From contig NZ_JABBCQ020000001.1 of the NCBI RefSeq assembly GCF_012844455.2, forward strand, positions 372,001 to 436,000: a stretch of 64,000 nt of DNA. Direction: 5' to 3'. The DNA comes from Comamonas suwonensis (GTDB lineage: Bacteria; Pseudomonadota; Gammaproteobacteria; Burkholderiales; Burkholderiaceae_C). Position 1 is the stretch's first letter. Each line of letters opens with the position of its first letter. The notes beneath the pieces are model-generated. The model searched no databases. It had not been told where the DNA came from and saw only the letters and a program-made list of their open reading frames with translations. The position numbers and the translations under genes are program-made. Shown here in pieces: positions 1-8,699 of this stretch.

Positions 1-1
1 C

Positions 2-250
2 GCCTGTCCTGACCACACAGCCAAGATCGATCTGTTCAAGGCGCTACAGGCAGATGACATCGGAATGACGCTGACCGAGAGTCTAGCGATGAACCCTGCA
101 TCGAGCGTGAGCGGCTTCTACATCGGTAACCCTGAAGCGGTGTACTTCAACGTGGGCCAGATTGGTGAAGACCAGCTGGCCGATATGGCCGAGCGTCGCG
201 GCATGGATATTGAGGAACTGCGCCGCTTCTTGGCGCCCAATCTGGGCTAA
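2..250 (+). CDS. metH: Methionine synthase, cobalamin-dependent, C-terminal end (partial)
   Basis: The reading frame is open from the window edge and ends at TAA. The 82 visible residues match the C-terminal end of the AdoMet-binding reactivation domain of MetH: it starts ACPDHT, has LTESLAMNP, then SVSGFYIGNPEA, and ends RRFLAPNLG, which aligns with the E. coli MetH ending (WLAPNLG). This domain binds S-adenosylmethionine for reductive remethylation of oxidised cobalamin. The N-terminal homocysteine-binding part is encoded apart, near 29.7 kb, so this gene probably encodes only the folate, cobalamin and activation domains; that inference needs the upstream sequence. A strong terminator follows the stop codon. 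Confidence 0.93.
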   Translation, partial: ACPDHTAKIDLFKALQADDIGMTLTESLAMNPASSVSGFYIGNPEAVYFNVGQIGEDQLADMAERRGMDIEELRRFLAPNLG

Positions 251-272
251 GGCCACATTGGCTTCTTTCAAA

Positions 273-300
273 GGCCGTGCATGCACGGCCTTTTTGTTTG
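273..300 (+). terminator. Rho-independent terminator after metH
   Basis: Perfect 8-bp stem GGCCGTGC/GCACGGCC with a 2-nt centre, followed directly by TTTTT. It lies 22 bases after the metH stop and could weakly serve cynS from the other side. Confidence 0.85.
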
Positions 301-348
301 CCCCTGTAGTCATTCCACCTCAAAGCCGTGGCGCTGCGCTATAGCCGC

Positions 349-792
349 TTAATAGGATTTGTAGGGCAAGAATTTGCCTGAAAGCAGCACTTGCACGCGG
401 TCGCCATTGGCATGAGGTTCGCGCTGTATGTCCATGCTGAAATCGATGGCGCTCATGATGCCGTCGCCGAACTCTTCGTGAATCAGTTCCTTGATGGTGC
501 TGCCGTAAACGCTGACGATTTCGTACCAGCGATAAATCAATGGATCGGTGGGTACGGCGGTCGGTAAGGAGCCCTTGTAAGGTACGACCTGGAGCCATCG
601 GGCCTCTTCCTCGGTGAGCGAAAAAATGCCTGCCAGCGTGGCCGCCTGCGCGGCATTGAACGTCATTTGGCCCAGACAGCCTGCGGTGACCCACTCCTTG
701 CTCAGGCCTACGGCCTTGGCAATATCCTCCCACTTCAGGCCTTGATTCACTTTGGCGGCAATGATTTTCTCGGTAACGTCGTTGCGATTCAT
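349..792 (-). CDS. cynS: Cyanate hydratase (cyanase)
   Basis: Encodes 147 residues, close to the 156 of E. coli CynS. Cyanase converts cyanate and bicarbonate to ammonia and carbon dioxide, letting the cell detoxify cyanate and use it as nitrogen. An N-terminal helix-turn-helix-like domain (about 1-80) precedes the catalytic domain. The family catalytic triad is visible as Arg88 and Glu91 (in IYRWYE) and Ser114 (in GIMSAIDFSMD). No cynT (carbonic anhydrase) or cynR neighbour is present. It diverges from an ammonium transporter, which suits a role in nitrogen supply. A plausible Shine-Dalgarno (GGAGAC) precedes the ATG. Confidence 0.95.
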   Translation of the reverse strand: MNRNDVTEKIIAAKVNQGLKWEDIAKAVGLSKEWVTAGCLGQMTFNAAQAATLAGIFSLTEEEARWLQVVPYKGSLPTAVPTDPLIYRWYEIVSVYGSTIKELIHEEFGDGIMSAIDFSMDIQREPHANGDRVQVLLSGKFLPYKSY

Positions 793-834
793 AAAAGTCT
801 CCTCAGACAGTGGAATCTGTAAGTGACAGGCGCA

Positions 835-849
835 GCACGCGAATCGTGC
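835..849. promoter_or_regulatory. NtrC-like enhancer site
   Basis: GCACGCGAATCGTGC has both arms of the NtrC consensus (GCAC-N7-GTGC). It lies about 70 bp upstream of the sigma-54-type promoter of the ammonium transporter and in the shared region with cynS. Assignment is by pattern only. Confidence 0.55.
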
Positions 850-915
850 CTGCCGTCATCAGCCAGACAAATGAATGCAAGAACCGGGCCTGCGACAGTG
901 TGGGCTCGTTATTCT

Positions 916-934
916 TTGGCACAAAAACTGCTTA
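916..934 (+). promoter_or_regulatory. Sigma-54-type promoter of the ammonium transporter
   Basis: TTGGCACAAAAACTGCTTA carries GG (918-919) and GC (930-931) separated by exactly 10 bases and a full TGGCAC -24 element, as expected for RpoN promoters. It ends 35 bases before the start codon at 970. Together with the upstream NtrC-like site it predicts induction under nitrogen limitation. Confidence 0.7.
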
Positions 935-969
935 CCTCCTGTCAAAATTACTGACCGAGGGGGGAGTGC

Positions 970-2202
970 ATGCAAATGGTGCCGTTTTCTGCCATCGACA
1001 AGGCAGACACCGCGTGGGTGATGATTTCTGCAGCCCTGGTGCTGTTAATGACGCTGCCAGGGATTGCTCTTTTCTACGCAGGGCTGGTGCGCCGCAAGAA
1101 TGTGGTCAACACCCTGGCAGCGGTCTTTGCCGTAGCCTGCATCGTGACGCTGACCTGGTTCGCATTGGGATACTCGCTGGCTTTCACTGCAGACTCTCCT
1201 TGGCTGGGCAATTTGAGCCGTGCCTGGTTCTCGTCGCTGCATTACGACGGCAAGCGCAGCATGCTCTCCGTCAGTCACCTGGCACCGCATTTGCCAGAGG
1301 CGGCCTATGCGCTGTTTCAGGCTGCCTTTGCCATCATCACCACCTGCCTGATTGTGGGTGCAGTGGTGGAGCGTATGCGTTTTGCCACGTTGCTGGTATT
1401 TGCGGCGCTGTGGAGTGTGGCGGTCTATGCCCCTGTCGCCCACTGGGTGTGGGAGGGGGGCGGCTGGTTGAACCAACTTGGTGCACTCGATTTTGCAGGG
1501 GGCGCTGTGGTGCATGTGAATGCGGGTGTGGCGGCCTTGGTCTGCGCCACCATGCTGGGGCGCAGGCGTGGTTATGGAACCGAGGCGTTTGAGCCGCATA
1601 GCCTGGGCTGGACAGCCATTGGTACCGCTTTGCTGCTGTTTGGCTGGTTTGGGTTTAACGCGGGCTCTGCCCTTTCTGCCGATGGGCGTGCGGCACTGGC
1701 TTTTGTGGTCACTCTGGTGGCAGCCGCTGCAGGTGGCCTGGCATGGATGCTGATGGAGTGGGTGGTGCGAGGAGCCCCCACATTGCTGGGGCTGCTGTCG
1801 GGCCTGATTGGCGGCCTGGTAGCGATTACGCCGGCTGCAGGTTTTGTGCAGGTAGGCAGCGCAGCCTTGATGGGATTGATGGCCGGGGTGGTCTGCTTTT
1901 GGGGCGCGACCTGGCTCAAGCGCCGTCTGGGTGCCGATGATTCGCTGGACGTGTTTGGTGTGCATGGTGTGGGCGGTATCGCCGGGTCGGTGCTGACCGC
2001 CGTGTTCGCTGATCCGGTGATCGCAGGCACCAGTCCCACGGTTCTCAATCAGCTGGTCGCTGTATTGGCCGTAGCCGCCTACAGCGCAGTGGGCACGGCC
2101 GTCTTGTTGTTTTTGATTCGCCTGGTCATGCCACTGCGGGTGGATTCTGTACAGGAAATGGAAGGGCTGGACATCAGCCTGCATCTGGAGCGTCAGCATT
2201 GA
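970..2202 (+). CDS. Ammonium transporter, Amt/MEP/Rh family
   Basis: Encodes 410 residues with about eleven membrane helices. Family motifs are present: LPGIALFYAGLVRRKN in helix 1, the pore tryptophan region APVAHWVWEGGGW, the first pore histidine in GGAVVHVNAGV and the second in DVFGVHGVGGIAGS. It starts close to the mature N-terminus, without the long signal-like leader seen in the other Amt of this window (47470-48822). No glnK is adjacent, unlike the second copy. It carries ammonium across the inner membrane. A GGGGGGAG Shine-Dalgarno precedes the ATG, and a sigma-54-type promoter lies upstream. Pairing with cyanase suggests recapture of ammonium from cyanate. Confidence 0.95.
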   Translation: MQMVPFSAIDKADTAWVMISAALVLLMTLPGIALFYAGLVRRKNVVNTLAAVFAVACIVTLTWFALGYSLAFTADSPWLGNLSRAWFSSLHYDGKRSMLSVSHLAPHLPEAAYALFQAAFAIITTCLIVGAVVERMRFATLLVFAALWSVAVYAPVAHWVWEGGGWLNQLGALDFAGGAVVHVNAGVAALVCATMLGRRRGYGTEAFEPHSLGWTAIGTALLLFGWFGFNAGSALSADGRAALAFVVTLVAAAAGGLAWMLMEWVVRGAPTLLGLLSGLIGGLVAITPAAGFVQVGSAALMGLMAGVVCFWGATWLKRRLGADDSLDVFGVHGVGGIAGSVLTAVFADPVIAGTSPTVLNQLVAVLAVAAYSAVGTAVLLFLIRLVMPLRVDSVQEMEGLDISLHLERQH

Positions 2203-2251
2203 AACAGCTGTACGCGCGCTTTGCTTGAGTCAAAAGTCAGGAGGTGCTTGT

Positions 2252-2596
2252 ATGGAGGACAGCGAAAGGCTGGCAATAGCCGCCCATCTGCATGTGGTTT
2301 TGCGCCGCAAGACGGGGAGAGTGACAGATACCGAATGGATGGCTGGCAACCAGCTCTATGCGCAGGCCATGGCAGATTTCGCGTTGGCGCATGCCCATGA
2401 AAAAGCAGACGAGGAATTGGCCAGACTGGCCGAGCGATTGCAGGGCAGCTGGAGCAGTCCGAGCACGTTGAGGCGTGGTGGCACATCAAGTTCCTCTACT
2501 GCTTCTGTAGTGGCAAGTGCCTCTGCACCCGCTCTGGCGGAAGAGCCGCAGATACTGCCGCGCAGCGCACCGCGCTATGTTGGCGGGTTGCGCTGA
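2252..2596 (+). CDS. Hypothetical protein, 114 residues
   Basis: The ATG at 2252 has a perfect AGGAGG seven bases upstream, so I prefer it to the in-frame TTG at 2225. The first 70 residues look helical and folded (conserved-looking pattern LAIAAHLHVVLRRKTGRVTD). The last 45 are Ser/Ala/Pro-rich and probably disordered. No signal peptide or membrane segment is seen. It lies 49 bases after the ammonium transporter on the same strand and may be co-transcribed. I do not recognise the family. Confidence 0.75.
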   Translation: MEDSERLAIAAHLHVVLRRKTGRVTDTEWMAGNQLYAQAMADFALAHAHEKADEELARLAERLQGSWSSPSTLRRGGTSSSSTASVVASASAPALAEEPQILPRSAPRYVGGLR

Positions 2597-2649
2597 GAAA
2601 GTGCAGGCCGAAAAACGGGATGCAATGCCGGGTGTGGTGAGGCCGGCGC

Positions 2650-2681
2650 AAAAAAAACCCAAGGCACCGAGGTGTCTTGGG
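2650..2681 (-). terminator. Terminator after glpQ (minus strand)
   Basis: An 11-bp stem with one G-U pair (CCCAAGGCACC / GGTGTCTTGGG) whose 3' side on the minus strand runs into eight T residues (A-run 2650-2657). It lies about 65 bases beyond the glpQ stop. Confidence 0.8.
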
Positions 2682-2745
2682 TGTGGGGTGCAGTGCTTGA
2701 TGCACCGCGCAAGAGTGCCGGAATAAAGTACCCAGGAATACCGGC

Positions 2746-4125
2746 TTACTTTCTCAGCTCTTTTTCATAAGCGTCACGCGCTTTGACGCCTGTGGCGGTG
2801 AAGTCGGTGAAGACACCATCAATGCCGAGACGGAAGTAGGCGAGGAACTCCTGCACCGGATCGCCCTTGTAAATGCCTGCCAGGCGCGCGGCTTCATCAC
2901 GGAAGGTAAAGCTGTGGACCACCAGCCCCGCCTTGTGCGCATTGGCAATCAGGCCAGTGTCTTTCAGCGTATTAACGTCCTTGAGGCCTGCACCGGTCAG
3001 GTATGGCACTACAGAGTGCGCCAGCACCTGGGGCTTCCAGGGGCCAATGCCATCGGCATAGGTCTTGATCTCGGCCAGGCCGGGTGTGGTCAGCATGGCG
3101 CCAAAGGTGCGGGCGTCACCTGCCAATGTCCAGCTGTAGGGGCGGCCGCTGATGAAGGTCCATTCATCATTGGTGATGTAGACCATGGAGCCGTCCTGGA
3201 AGTTGATGTCGTTGCCATCCACCAGCTGCACACCCTTGGCCTTCATGCCGGCCTTGCGCAGATATTTGAGGCTTTCCGGGTCAAAGCTCTGGATATAGAT
3301 GGGTGCACTCTGGCTGTTGAGCTGGTTCTTCTCAAGCAGAGCCATCACCGCGTCTTCCAGAGGGTGCGAACCAGGCAATCCGCAGCCATTGGCAATGGCT
3401 TGCTGGTTGTTCCAGTAAGGGTTTTTGGTCTCTGCGTAAACGGGAATCGTGCGCTTGAGTTCTTTGCTCTTGGCGGCGGCGATATCCAGCACATCCTGCG
3501 CGCTGATCAGGGGCAGCTTGCCATTCAGGTCCGTGGGCCTGTCTTTGGCGTTGTCCAGAATCTTGCCGGCCAGCAAGGTCTTGAGCTCGTGCAGTGAGAA
3601 GTCGCTGACGGACCAGTCGCCCGTATGGTCTTCACCATCGACGACCAAGGGCTTGAGCACCGAGCGCGGGTCATTGAGGTCGATCTGGTCACTCAGATAC
3701 TTGGCGGGACCGTTGGCGACGGTAGGCGGGTACTTCACACTCACCAGCACGCCGGGCGCGGTGCGCTTGAGGGCTGCCACTGCGTCATTGGTTTTGGCCA
3801 CCTCCTTCACATTGGTGCTGTCGCTCAGCCAGGCGTTGTGGCGCGCCACCAGCTGGCAGTCCCGAGTGAGGTGCATGTCCAGCTCCAGCATGTCGGCACC
3901 GGCATCGGCAGCCTTTTCATAGGCCATGCGTGTCTGTTCTGGATACAGGCCGGAGTAGCCACGGTGCGCAATCACCTGGGGTGGTTTTCCGTCCAGCGTA
4001 AGGTATTTGGGAATGATTTCCAGCGTGGGGCCGTTATCCCCACCGCCGCATGCGCTGAGTGTCAGGGCCAGTAACGCAGCGGTACTCAGTGAAGACAGGC
4101 GAAACAGGAAGTGAGAGGCATGCAT
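2746..4125 (-). CDS. glpQ: Glycerophosphodiester phosphodiesterase, lipoprotein
   Basis: Encodes 459 residues. The N-terminus is a lipoprotein signal with lipobox LSAC and a CGGGDNG tail, so the mature enzyme is anchored to a membrane facing the periplasm. GDPD-family metal and catalytic motifs follow: IAHRGYSG, then ELDMHLTRDCQLVARHN. It hydrolyses glycerophosphodiesters to glycerol-3-phosphate and an alcohol. It is longer than E. coli GlpQ (358 residues), like other lipoprotein GDPDs with extended loops. The start at 4125 is chosen because it places the signal sequence first; the reading frame is open further upstream but without family similarity. No clear Shine-Dalgarno is seen. Confidence 0.9.
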   Translation of the reverse strand: MHASHFLFRLSSLSTAALLALTLSACGGGDNGPTLEIIPKYLTLDGKPPQVIAHRGYSGLYPEQTRMAYEKAADAGADMLELDMHLTRDCQLVARHNAWLSDSTNVKEVAKTNDAVAALKRTAPGVLVSVKYPPTVANGPAKYLSDQIDLNDPRSVLKPLVVDGEDHTGDWSVSDFSLHELKTLLAGKILDNAKDRPTDLNGKLPLISAQDVLDIAAAKSKELKRTIPVYAETKNPYWNNQQAIANGCGLPGSHPLEDAVMALLEKNQLNSQSAPIYIQSFDPESLKYLRKAGMKAKGVQLVDGNDINFQDGSMVYITNDEWTFISGRPYSWTLAGDARTFGAMLTTPGLAEIKTYADGIGPWKPQVLAHSVVPYLTGAGLKDVNTLKDTGLIANAHKAGLVVHSFTFRDEAARLAGIYKGDPVQEFLAYFRLGIDGVFTDFTATGVKARDAYEKELRK

Positions 4126-4243
4126 AAGTAGATGGCTTGAAGAGACGGGATGGTGAACGTGATGCTCACTAGGCGCTGTGTCAGTGATGTGACGCATGGG
4201 CCAGAGATGCGCAATGGCAGGCACCTCTGGTCTTTGCTGCGGC

Positions 4244-5446
4244 TTACAGCCCCAGTTTTTTTGCCACGTAATCGGCGTCCTTGTCGCCGCGGCCTGACAG
4301 GTTGACGAGGATGTGCTGGTCCTTGCCCAGCTTGGGGGCTTCGCGTATGGCCCAGGCCACGGCGTGTGCACTTTCCAGCGCCGGGATAATGCCTTCCACA
4401 CGCGACAGCGTCATGAACGCATCCAGGCATTCTTGGTCGTTCACCGACTGGTAATCCACGCGGCCAATGTCTTTGAGGTAGCTGTGCTGTGGCCCTACGC
4501 CTGGATAGTCCAGACCCGAGGCAATGCTGTGCACGGCGGCGGGCGTGCCGTCCGCGTTTTCCAGCACATAGCATTTCATGCCGTGAAGGGCACCCGGCTT
4601 GCCCACCGAGAGCGTGGCCGCATGGCGGCCGGGTTTGTCCACACCTTCGCCGGCAGGCTCTACGCCGACCAGATGCACGGCCTCATCCTTGAGAAAGGCA
4701 GTGAAGATGCCCATGGCATTGCTGCCGCCGCCCACACAGGCAGCCACATGCTCGGGCAGCTTTCCATGTTTGTGCTGGAACTGCTCGCGAGCTTCGCGCC
4801 CGACGATGGACTGGAAATCCCGCACCATCATGGGAAAAGGGTGGGGGCCGACCACGGAGCCAATGGCGTAGATGGTGTTGACTGGGTCTTGCAGATAGAC
4901 CTCAAAGGCGCTGTCCACCGCTTCCTTGAGCGTTGCTGCACCGCGCGTCACAGGCACCAGAGTGCAGCCCAGAATGCGCATCTTTGTGACGTTGGGGTGC
5001 TCTTTTTCGATATCCACCTGGCCCATGTGAATCTCGCAGGGAATGCCCACCAGCGCGCAGGCCGTGGCAAGGGCTACGCCATGCTGTCCGGCACCGGTTT
5101 CGGCGATCACTTTTTTCTTGCCCATGAACTTGGCCAGCAGCGCCTCGCCCAGGCAGTGATTGATCTTGTGCGCGCCGGTGTGGTTCAGGTCTTCACGCTT
5201 GAGATGGATCTGTGCGCCGCCCAGTTGATCGGACAGGCGCCTGGCGTGAAAAATGGGGCTGGGACGGCCCACATAGTCGGCAAACAGCGAGGCCAGCTCA
5301 TCCTGAAAATCTTTGCGCTTGACGATCTCTTCGTAGGCGGCAGAAATTTCATCCATGCATTTCTTCAGATCGGGCGGCACCAGCTGGCCGCCATAAGGGC
5401 CGAAGAAACCGTTGGCATCAGGCATGGCCTGTGGATTGAGAGTCAT
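4244..5446 (-). CDS. trpB: Tryptophan synthase beta-chain paralogue, stand-alone
   Basis: Encodes 400 residues with AAGGAGA upstream of the ATG. PLP-lyase signatures are intact: Lys94 in [14 protein letters not shown], the catalytic glutamate Glu116 in AETGAGQHG, the phosphate loop GGGSNA and LSGRGDKD near the end. It joins serine with indole to give tryptophan in the classical reaction. There is no trpA or trpF beside it. The N-terminus ([19 protein letters not shown]) and the stretch after the PLP lysine ([13 protein letters not shown]) differ from operon-encoded TrpB, so this looks like a divergent second copy. It may work without TrpA, or act on a related acceptor. Confidence 0.9.
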   Translation of the reverse strand: MTLNPQAMPDANGFFGPYGGQLVPPDLKKCMDEISAAYEEIVKRKDFQDELASLFADYVGRPSPIFHARRLSDQLGGAQIHLKREDLNHTGAHKINHCLGEALLAKFMGKKKVIAETGAGQHGVALATACALVGIPCEIHMGQVDIEKEHPNVTKMRILGCTLVPVTRGAATLKEAVDSAFEVYLQDPVNTIYAIGSVVGPHPFPMMVRDFQSIVGREAREQFQHKHGKLPEHVAACVGGGSNAMGIFTAFLKDEAVHLVGVEPAGEGVDKPGRHAATLSVGKPGALHGMKCYVLENADGTPAAVHSIASGLDYPGVGPQHSYLKDIGRVDYQSVNDQECLDAFMTLSRVEGIIPALESAHAVAWAIREAPKLGKDQHILVNLSGRGDKDADYVAKKLGL

Positions 5447-5632
5447 GGCTTGTCTCCTTGTGTGTTTTGCAGCAAAGCAGCATTCATAGCACACAGTGGG
5501 CCAAACGCACGTGCAGGCAAGCCCGAATGGGGTCCCAGTGAAATAGGTCCGTAGCCTTTGATGGAAAAGCACTTACAGCTATTGTTTTGATATTTTTGGA
5601 ACCAATGTCTTTGGCTGAAACACAATAGAGAC

Positions 5633-7120
5633 ATGAAAGCCAGCTCTGCCCGCGACATTGTTTTTGCCCACGCTCTGGAAACTGCAGCTCCGCACGAAGC
5701 GCTGCCCACGCCAGAGCGTTGCGCCGCTATCACGCAGGAATGCCTGCACGCCCAAGGCAATGCCAAAGGCAGTGGACGCGCCGCCTTTGAGCGTTTTTTA
5801 CATGAGCGTGCCAAACGCGTGATTGCAGCAGCGCAGCTGCCTGCCGATATCCGCGCAGTGGCACTGCAGGGGGCCGGTGTGTCGCGCTGGATGGTGGTGG
5901 CCGTTTTGCTGGGCGCGTTTGCACTGGGCTTTGCGGGCCATGCGATTACGGATCCGCATCGAGTGGACCTGCTTTCGCCGTCGTTAATTGGCATTGTTCT
6001 GTGGAATGTGCTGGTGTATGTACTGCTGGTGGTGAACTGGGGGCGCAGCCTTATCCAGCGCAAAAAAATGGTGGTGATGCCGCTTGAACCCGTGCAGGGC
6101 CAGACCGGGCAGGTTACGGCAGTGCCCAGTGGCTGGCTGCAGAAATTGCAAGCCAGAAAGTGGAGTGTTTCGCGCGGGACAGGGCTGCGAAAAATGGTGC
6201 TGAATTTTGAGCGTAACTGGTGGCAGATCAATCAACGACCACGCCATGCGCAATGGGCTTTGACCATCCATCTGGGCGCGGCCATGTTGGCGCTGGGCGC
6301 GCTGTCTTCGCTGTGGCTGACAGGGCTGACCAACGCCTACCAGGTGGGCTGGGAAAGTACGTTTCTCTCACCCTCCGCAGTGCAGACCTGCCTGAATATT
6401 CTGTTTGCCCCCCTGCAGCACCTGCTTGGTACGGAGCCTTGGACTCTGGCTGAAGTCACGGCGCTGCAAGGCTGGGCGCCCAGTGGTGTACCTGCAGTAC
6501 CTGCAGGTTTTATGCAGTTTCTGGAGTACCCCACGGTAGGCCAGCTCTGGGTGCAGCTCTACAGTCTGCTGCTGGGCCTGATGGTGATTGCGCCGCGCCT
6601 TGTGCTGGCGCTGTGGCAGGGCATCAAGGTCTGGTGGCTGAACCAGCATCTGGCCCTGCCGCTGCAGCAGCCCTATTTTCAGAAGCTGCAGCGCGACTGG
6701 GCGGGTCGTGCCACCGCCTTGCAAGTACAGCCCTATAGCCTGGATATCACGCCTGAGCGAGAGGCTGCTTTGCGCAGCCATGTCGCACAAAACTATGGCG
6801 CGGGTGCTCAGCTCACAGTGATGCCCCCGTTGGCTTATGGATCGCCTTTGCCGAATGCGTCTAATTCATCGAATGGTCATGCTCAGCAAGTGCTGTTGCT
6901 GAACTTGGCAGCCACGCCTGAGGTGGAAATTCACGGTGCCCTGCTGGCGCAGGTGCTCAACCTCTGGGGGCCACAGACCGATGTCTGGCTGTGGGCTGCA
7001 GACTTTCGCGCCCGCAACACGGGTGCCCCGGCGCGGGTGCAAGAGCGGGAGCAGCTGTGGAAAGAATTTGTACGCAGCGCTGGCCTGAATGCCACCCTGG
7101 TGCCTGCTGCAGGAGTTTGA
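5633..7120 (+). CDS. DUF2868 family membrane protein
   Basis: Encodes 495 residues. Hydrophobic segments are visible near residues 85-105, 118-140, 205-235 and 305-330, with a large hydrophilic C-terminal part. I recognise it as the DUF2868 family, which travels with the downstream DUF3482 GTPase. The stop is one base before the next start, so the two are translationally linked and likely form a membrane-GTPase pair. The biochemical function is unknown. It diverges from the trpB paralogue, with promoters expected in the 186-bp gap. Confidence 0.85.
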   Translation: MKASSARDIVFAHALETAAPHEALPTPERCAAITQECLHAQGNAKGSGRAAFERFLHERAKRVIAAAQLPADIRAVALQGAGVSRWMVVAVLLGAFALGFAGHAITDPHRVDLLSPSLIGIVLWNVLVYVLLVVNWGRSLIQRKKMVVMPLEPVQGQTGQVTAVPSGWLQKLQARKWSVSRGTGLRKMVLNFERNWWQINQRPRHAQWALTIHLGAAMLALGALSSLWLTGLTNAYQVGWESTFLSPSAVQTCLNILFAPLQHLLGTEPWTLAEVTALQGWAPSGVPAVPAGFMQFLEYPTVGQLWVQLYSLLLGLMVIAPRLVLALWQGIKVWWLNQHLALPLQQPYFQKLQRDWAGRATALQVQPYSLDITPEREAALRSHVAQNYGAGAQLTVMPPLAYGSPLPNASNSSNGHAQQVLLLNLAATPEVEIHGALLAQVLNLWGPQTDVWLWAADFRARNTGAPARVQEREQLWKEFVRSAGLNATLVPAAGV

Positions 7121-7121
7121 G

Positions 7122-8699
7122 ATGACTGACGGCAATGTTTTGGTTCTGGGAGACAACAGCATTCAGTGGTGCCTGCTTTCGCACACCAATATCGGCAAAA
7201 CCACGCTGACGCGAACCCTGATGGCGGACGATGTGGGTGAGATTGCTGATGCAGCCCATGTGACCAGCCAATCCAGGCGCTACCTGCTACAGAAAACGCA
7301 GCAAAACGATGAACTCTGGCTGTGGGACACGCCGGGGTTTGGTGATTCGGTCAGGCTGTACGAACGCCTGCGGCAGCAAGGTAATCCGCTGGGCTGGTTC
7401 CTCAGCAATGTCTGGGATCGCTGGAGTGACAAACCGTTTTATCTGAGCCAGCGCGCATTGCTCGCAGCGCGCGATCATGCGGATGTGATGCTGTACCTCG
7501 TCAATGCGGCAGAAGACCCTGCGGATGCAGGTTACTGGAGCGCCGAGATGAATATTCTGGCTTGGCTGAACAAGCCGGTCATCGTGCTGCTCAATCAGGT
7601 TGGCAGTGACACCACGCAAGCGCAGACGCTGCGCGATTTGCAGCGATGGCAGAAGGCGACGCAAAGCTTTCAGACCGTGGTGCGCGATGTTTTGGTACTG
7701 GATGCCTTTACGCGCAGCTGGTGGCATGAGCGCAAGATGATGCAGAGCATCGCACCACTGTTGCCGCAGGCCAAACAGGCTGCCTATCAGCGCTTGCTGG
7801 ATCAGCGTGCCCTGCAGCAGCAACAGCGCGAGCAGGCCAGCCTTGAGGTCATGGCAGCGCAATTGCTGGCTGCGGCCCGCTTGCATGAACAACTGGAGCC
7901 TGAACAAGGGAAGCTGCTGGAGCGTGCCTGGCAGAGCCTGGGTCAGCTCACCAGCAAACTGGGAAAGACGGCTGCGGATGAAGACCGCTTGAGCGCGTCC
8001 GCCAAAGCGGCGGTGCAGCGCTTGATGCAGAGTCTGCGTCAGGCCGATGTGCAGGCCACTCAGCGCCTGCTTGAGATTCATCAGCTTGACGGCCAAGCCG
8101 CGAGTCAGATACAGGAGCAGCTACGTAGCCAGCTGAAGATCAATACGCCCGTAGATGCGCAGGCCGCTAGCCTGTGGGGTGCGCTGACGGCAGGCGCAGC
8201 CACAGGCTTGGGGGCTGACTTGATGGCCGGTGGCTTGACGCTGGGTGCCGGTGCCTTGGTGGGCGCGCTGGTCGGTGCCATCACTTTTGGTGGTGCTGCA
8301 TGGGGTGCGAACAAGATGTTCGATCAGGAAAAGCAGAGTTTTCAGCTCTCGGTGGACTACCTGAATGCCACGGTCAGTCAGGTGCTGCTCAAGTACCTGC
8401 TGATCTCGCATTTTGGCCGTGGCCGTGGTCGCTACACCAGCCCGGCAGCGCCGCAGCAGTGGAGCGATCTGACGCAGGCCGTGGTTCAGTCACAGGCTGA
8501 ACAATGGGCGGCAATCTGGACGCTGGTGCGTGATGAAGCAGGGGCTGAACCGACGACAGAAACGAGAGCCGAAACAGCGATTGAAGTACAGCACGCCACG
8601 CATGATCTGTTGCAGCAAAGCTTGCAGCAGATCATGGCCAAGCTCTACCCCATGCTGAGTGATGAGGATGCGTTCAAAGGCGAGGAAAGCGCACCGTAA
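7122..8699 (+). CDS. DUF3482 family GTPase
   Basis: Encodes 525 residues; AGGAG lies six bases before the ATG. The N-terminal G domain shows a P-loop (SHTNIGKT, residues 20-27), the switch II motif WDTPGFGD and a weak G4-like LNQV. A long helical region rich in Gln/Ala follows (about 220-340), then a Gly/Ala-rich hydrophobic hairpin (about 350-400) that could insert in a membrane. The P-loop reads xxTNxGKT rather than the usual GxxxxGKS/T. It probably acts with the membrane protein encoded just upstream. Its last 26 bases overlap, tail to tail, the end of the sensor kinase gene. Confidence 0.87.
   Translation: MTDGNVLVLGDNSIQWCLLSHTNIGKTTLTRTLMADDVGEIADAAHVTSQSRRYLLQKTQQNDELWLWDTPGFGDSVRLYERLRQQGNPLGWFLSNVWDRWSDKPFYLSQRALLAARDHADVMLYLVNAAEDPADAGYWSAEMNILAWLNKPVIVLLNQVGSDTTQAQTLRDLQRWQKATQSFQTVVRDVLVLDAFTRSWWHERKMMQSIAPLLPQAKQAAYQRLLDQRALQQQQREQASLEVMAAQLLAAARLHEQLEPEQGKLLERAWQSLGQLTSKLGKTAADEDRLSASAKAAVQRLMQSLRQADVQATQRLLEIHQLDGQAASQIQEQLRSQLKINTPVDAQAASLWGALTAGAATGLGADLMAGGLTLGAGALVGALVGAITFGGAAWGANKMFDQEKQSFQLSVDYLNATVSQVLLKYLLISHFGRGRGRYTSPAAPQQWSDLTQAVVQSQAEQWAAIWTLVRDEAGAEPTTETRAETAIEVQHATHDLLQQSLQQIMAKLYPMLSDEDAFKGEESAP

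Noticed and set aside
1045-2199. Long minus-strand open frame opposite the ammonium transporter
   Set aside because: It mirrors a high-GC gene with strong Amt similarity, is rich in His/Gln/Arg and has no domain or ribosome site.
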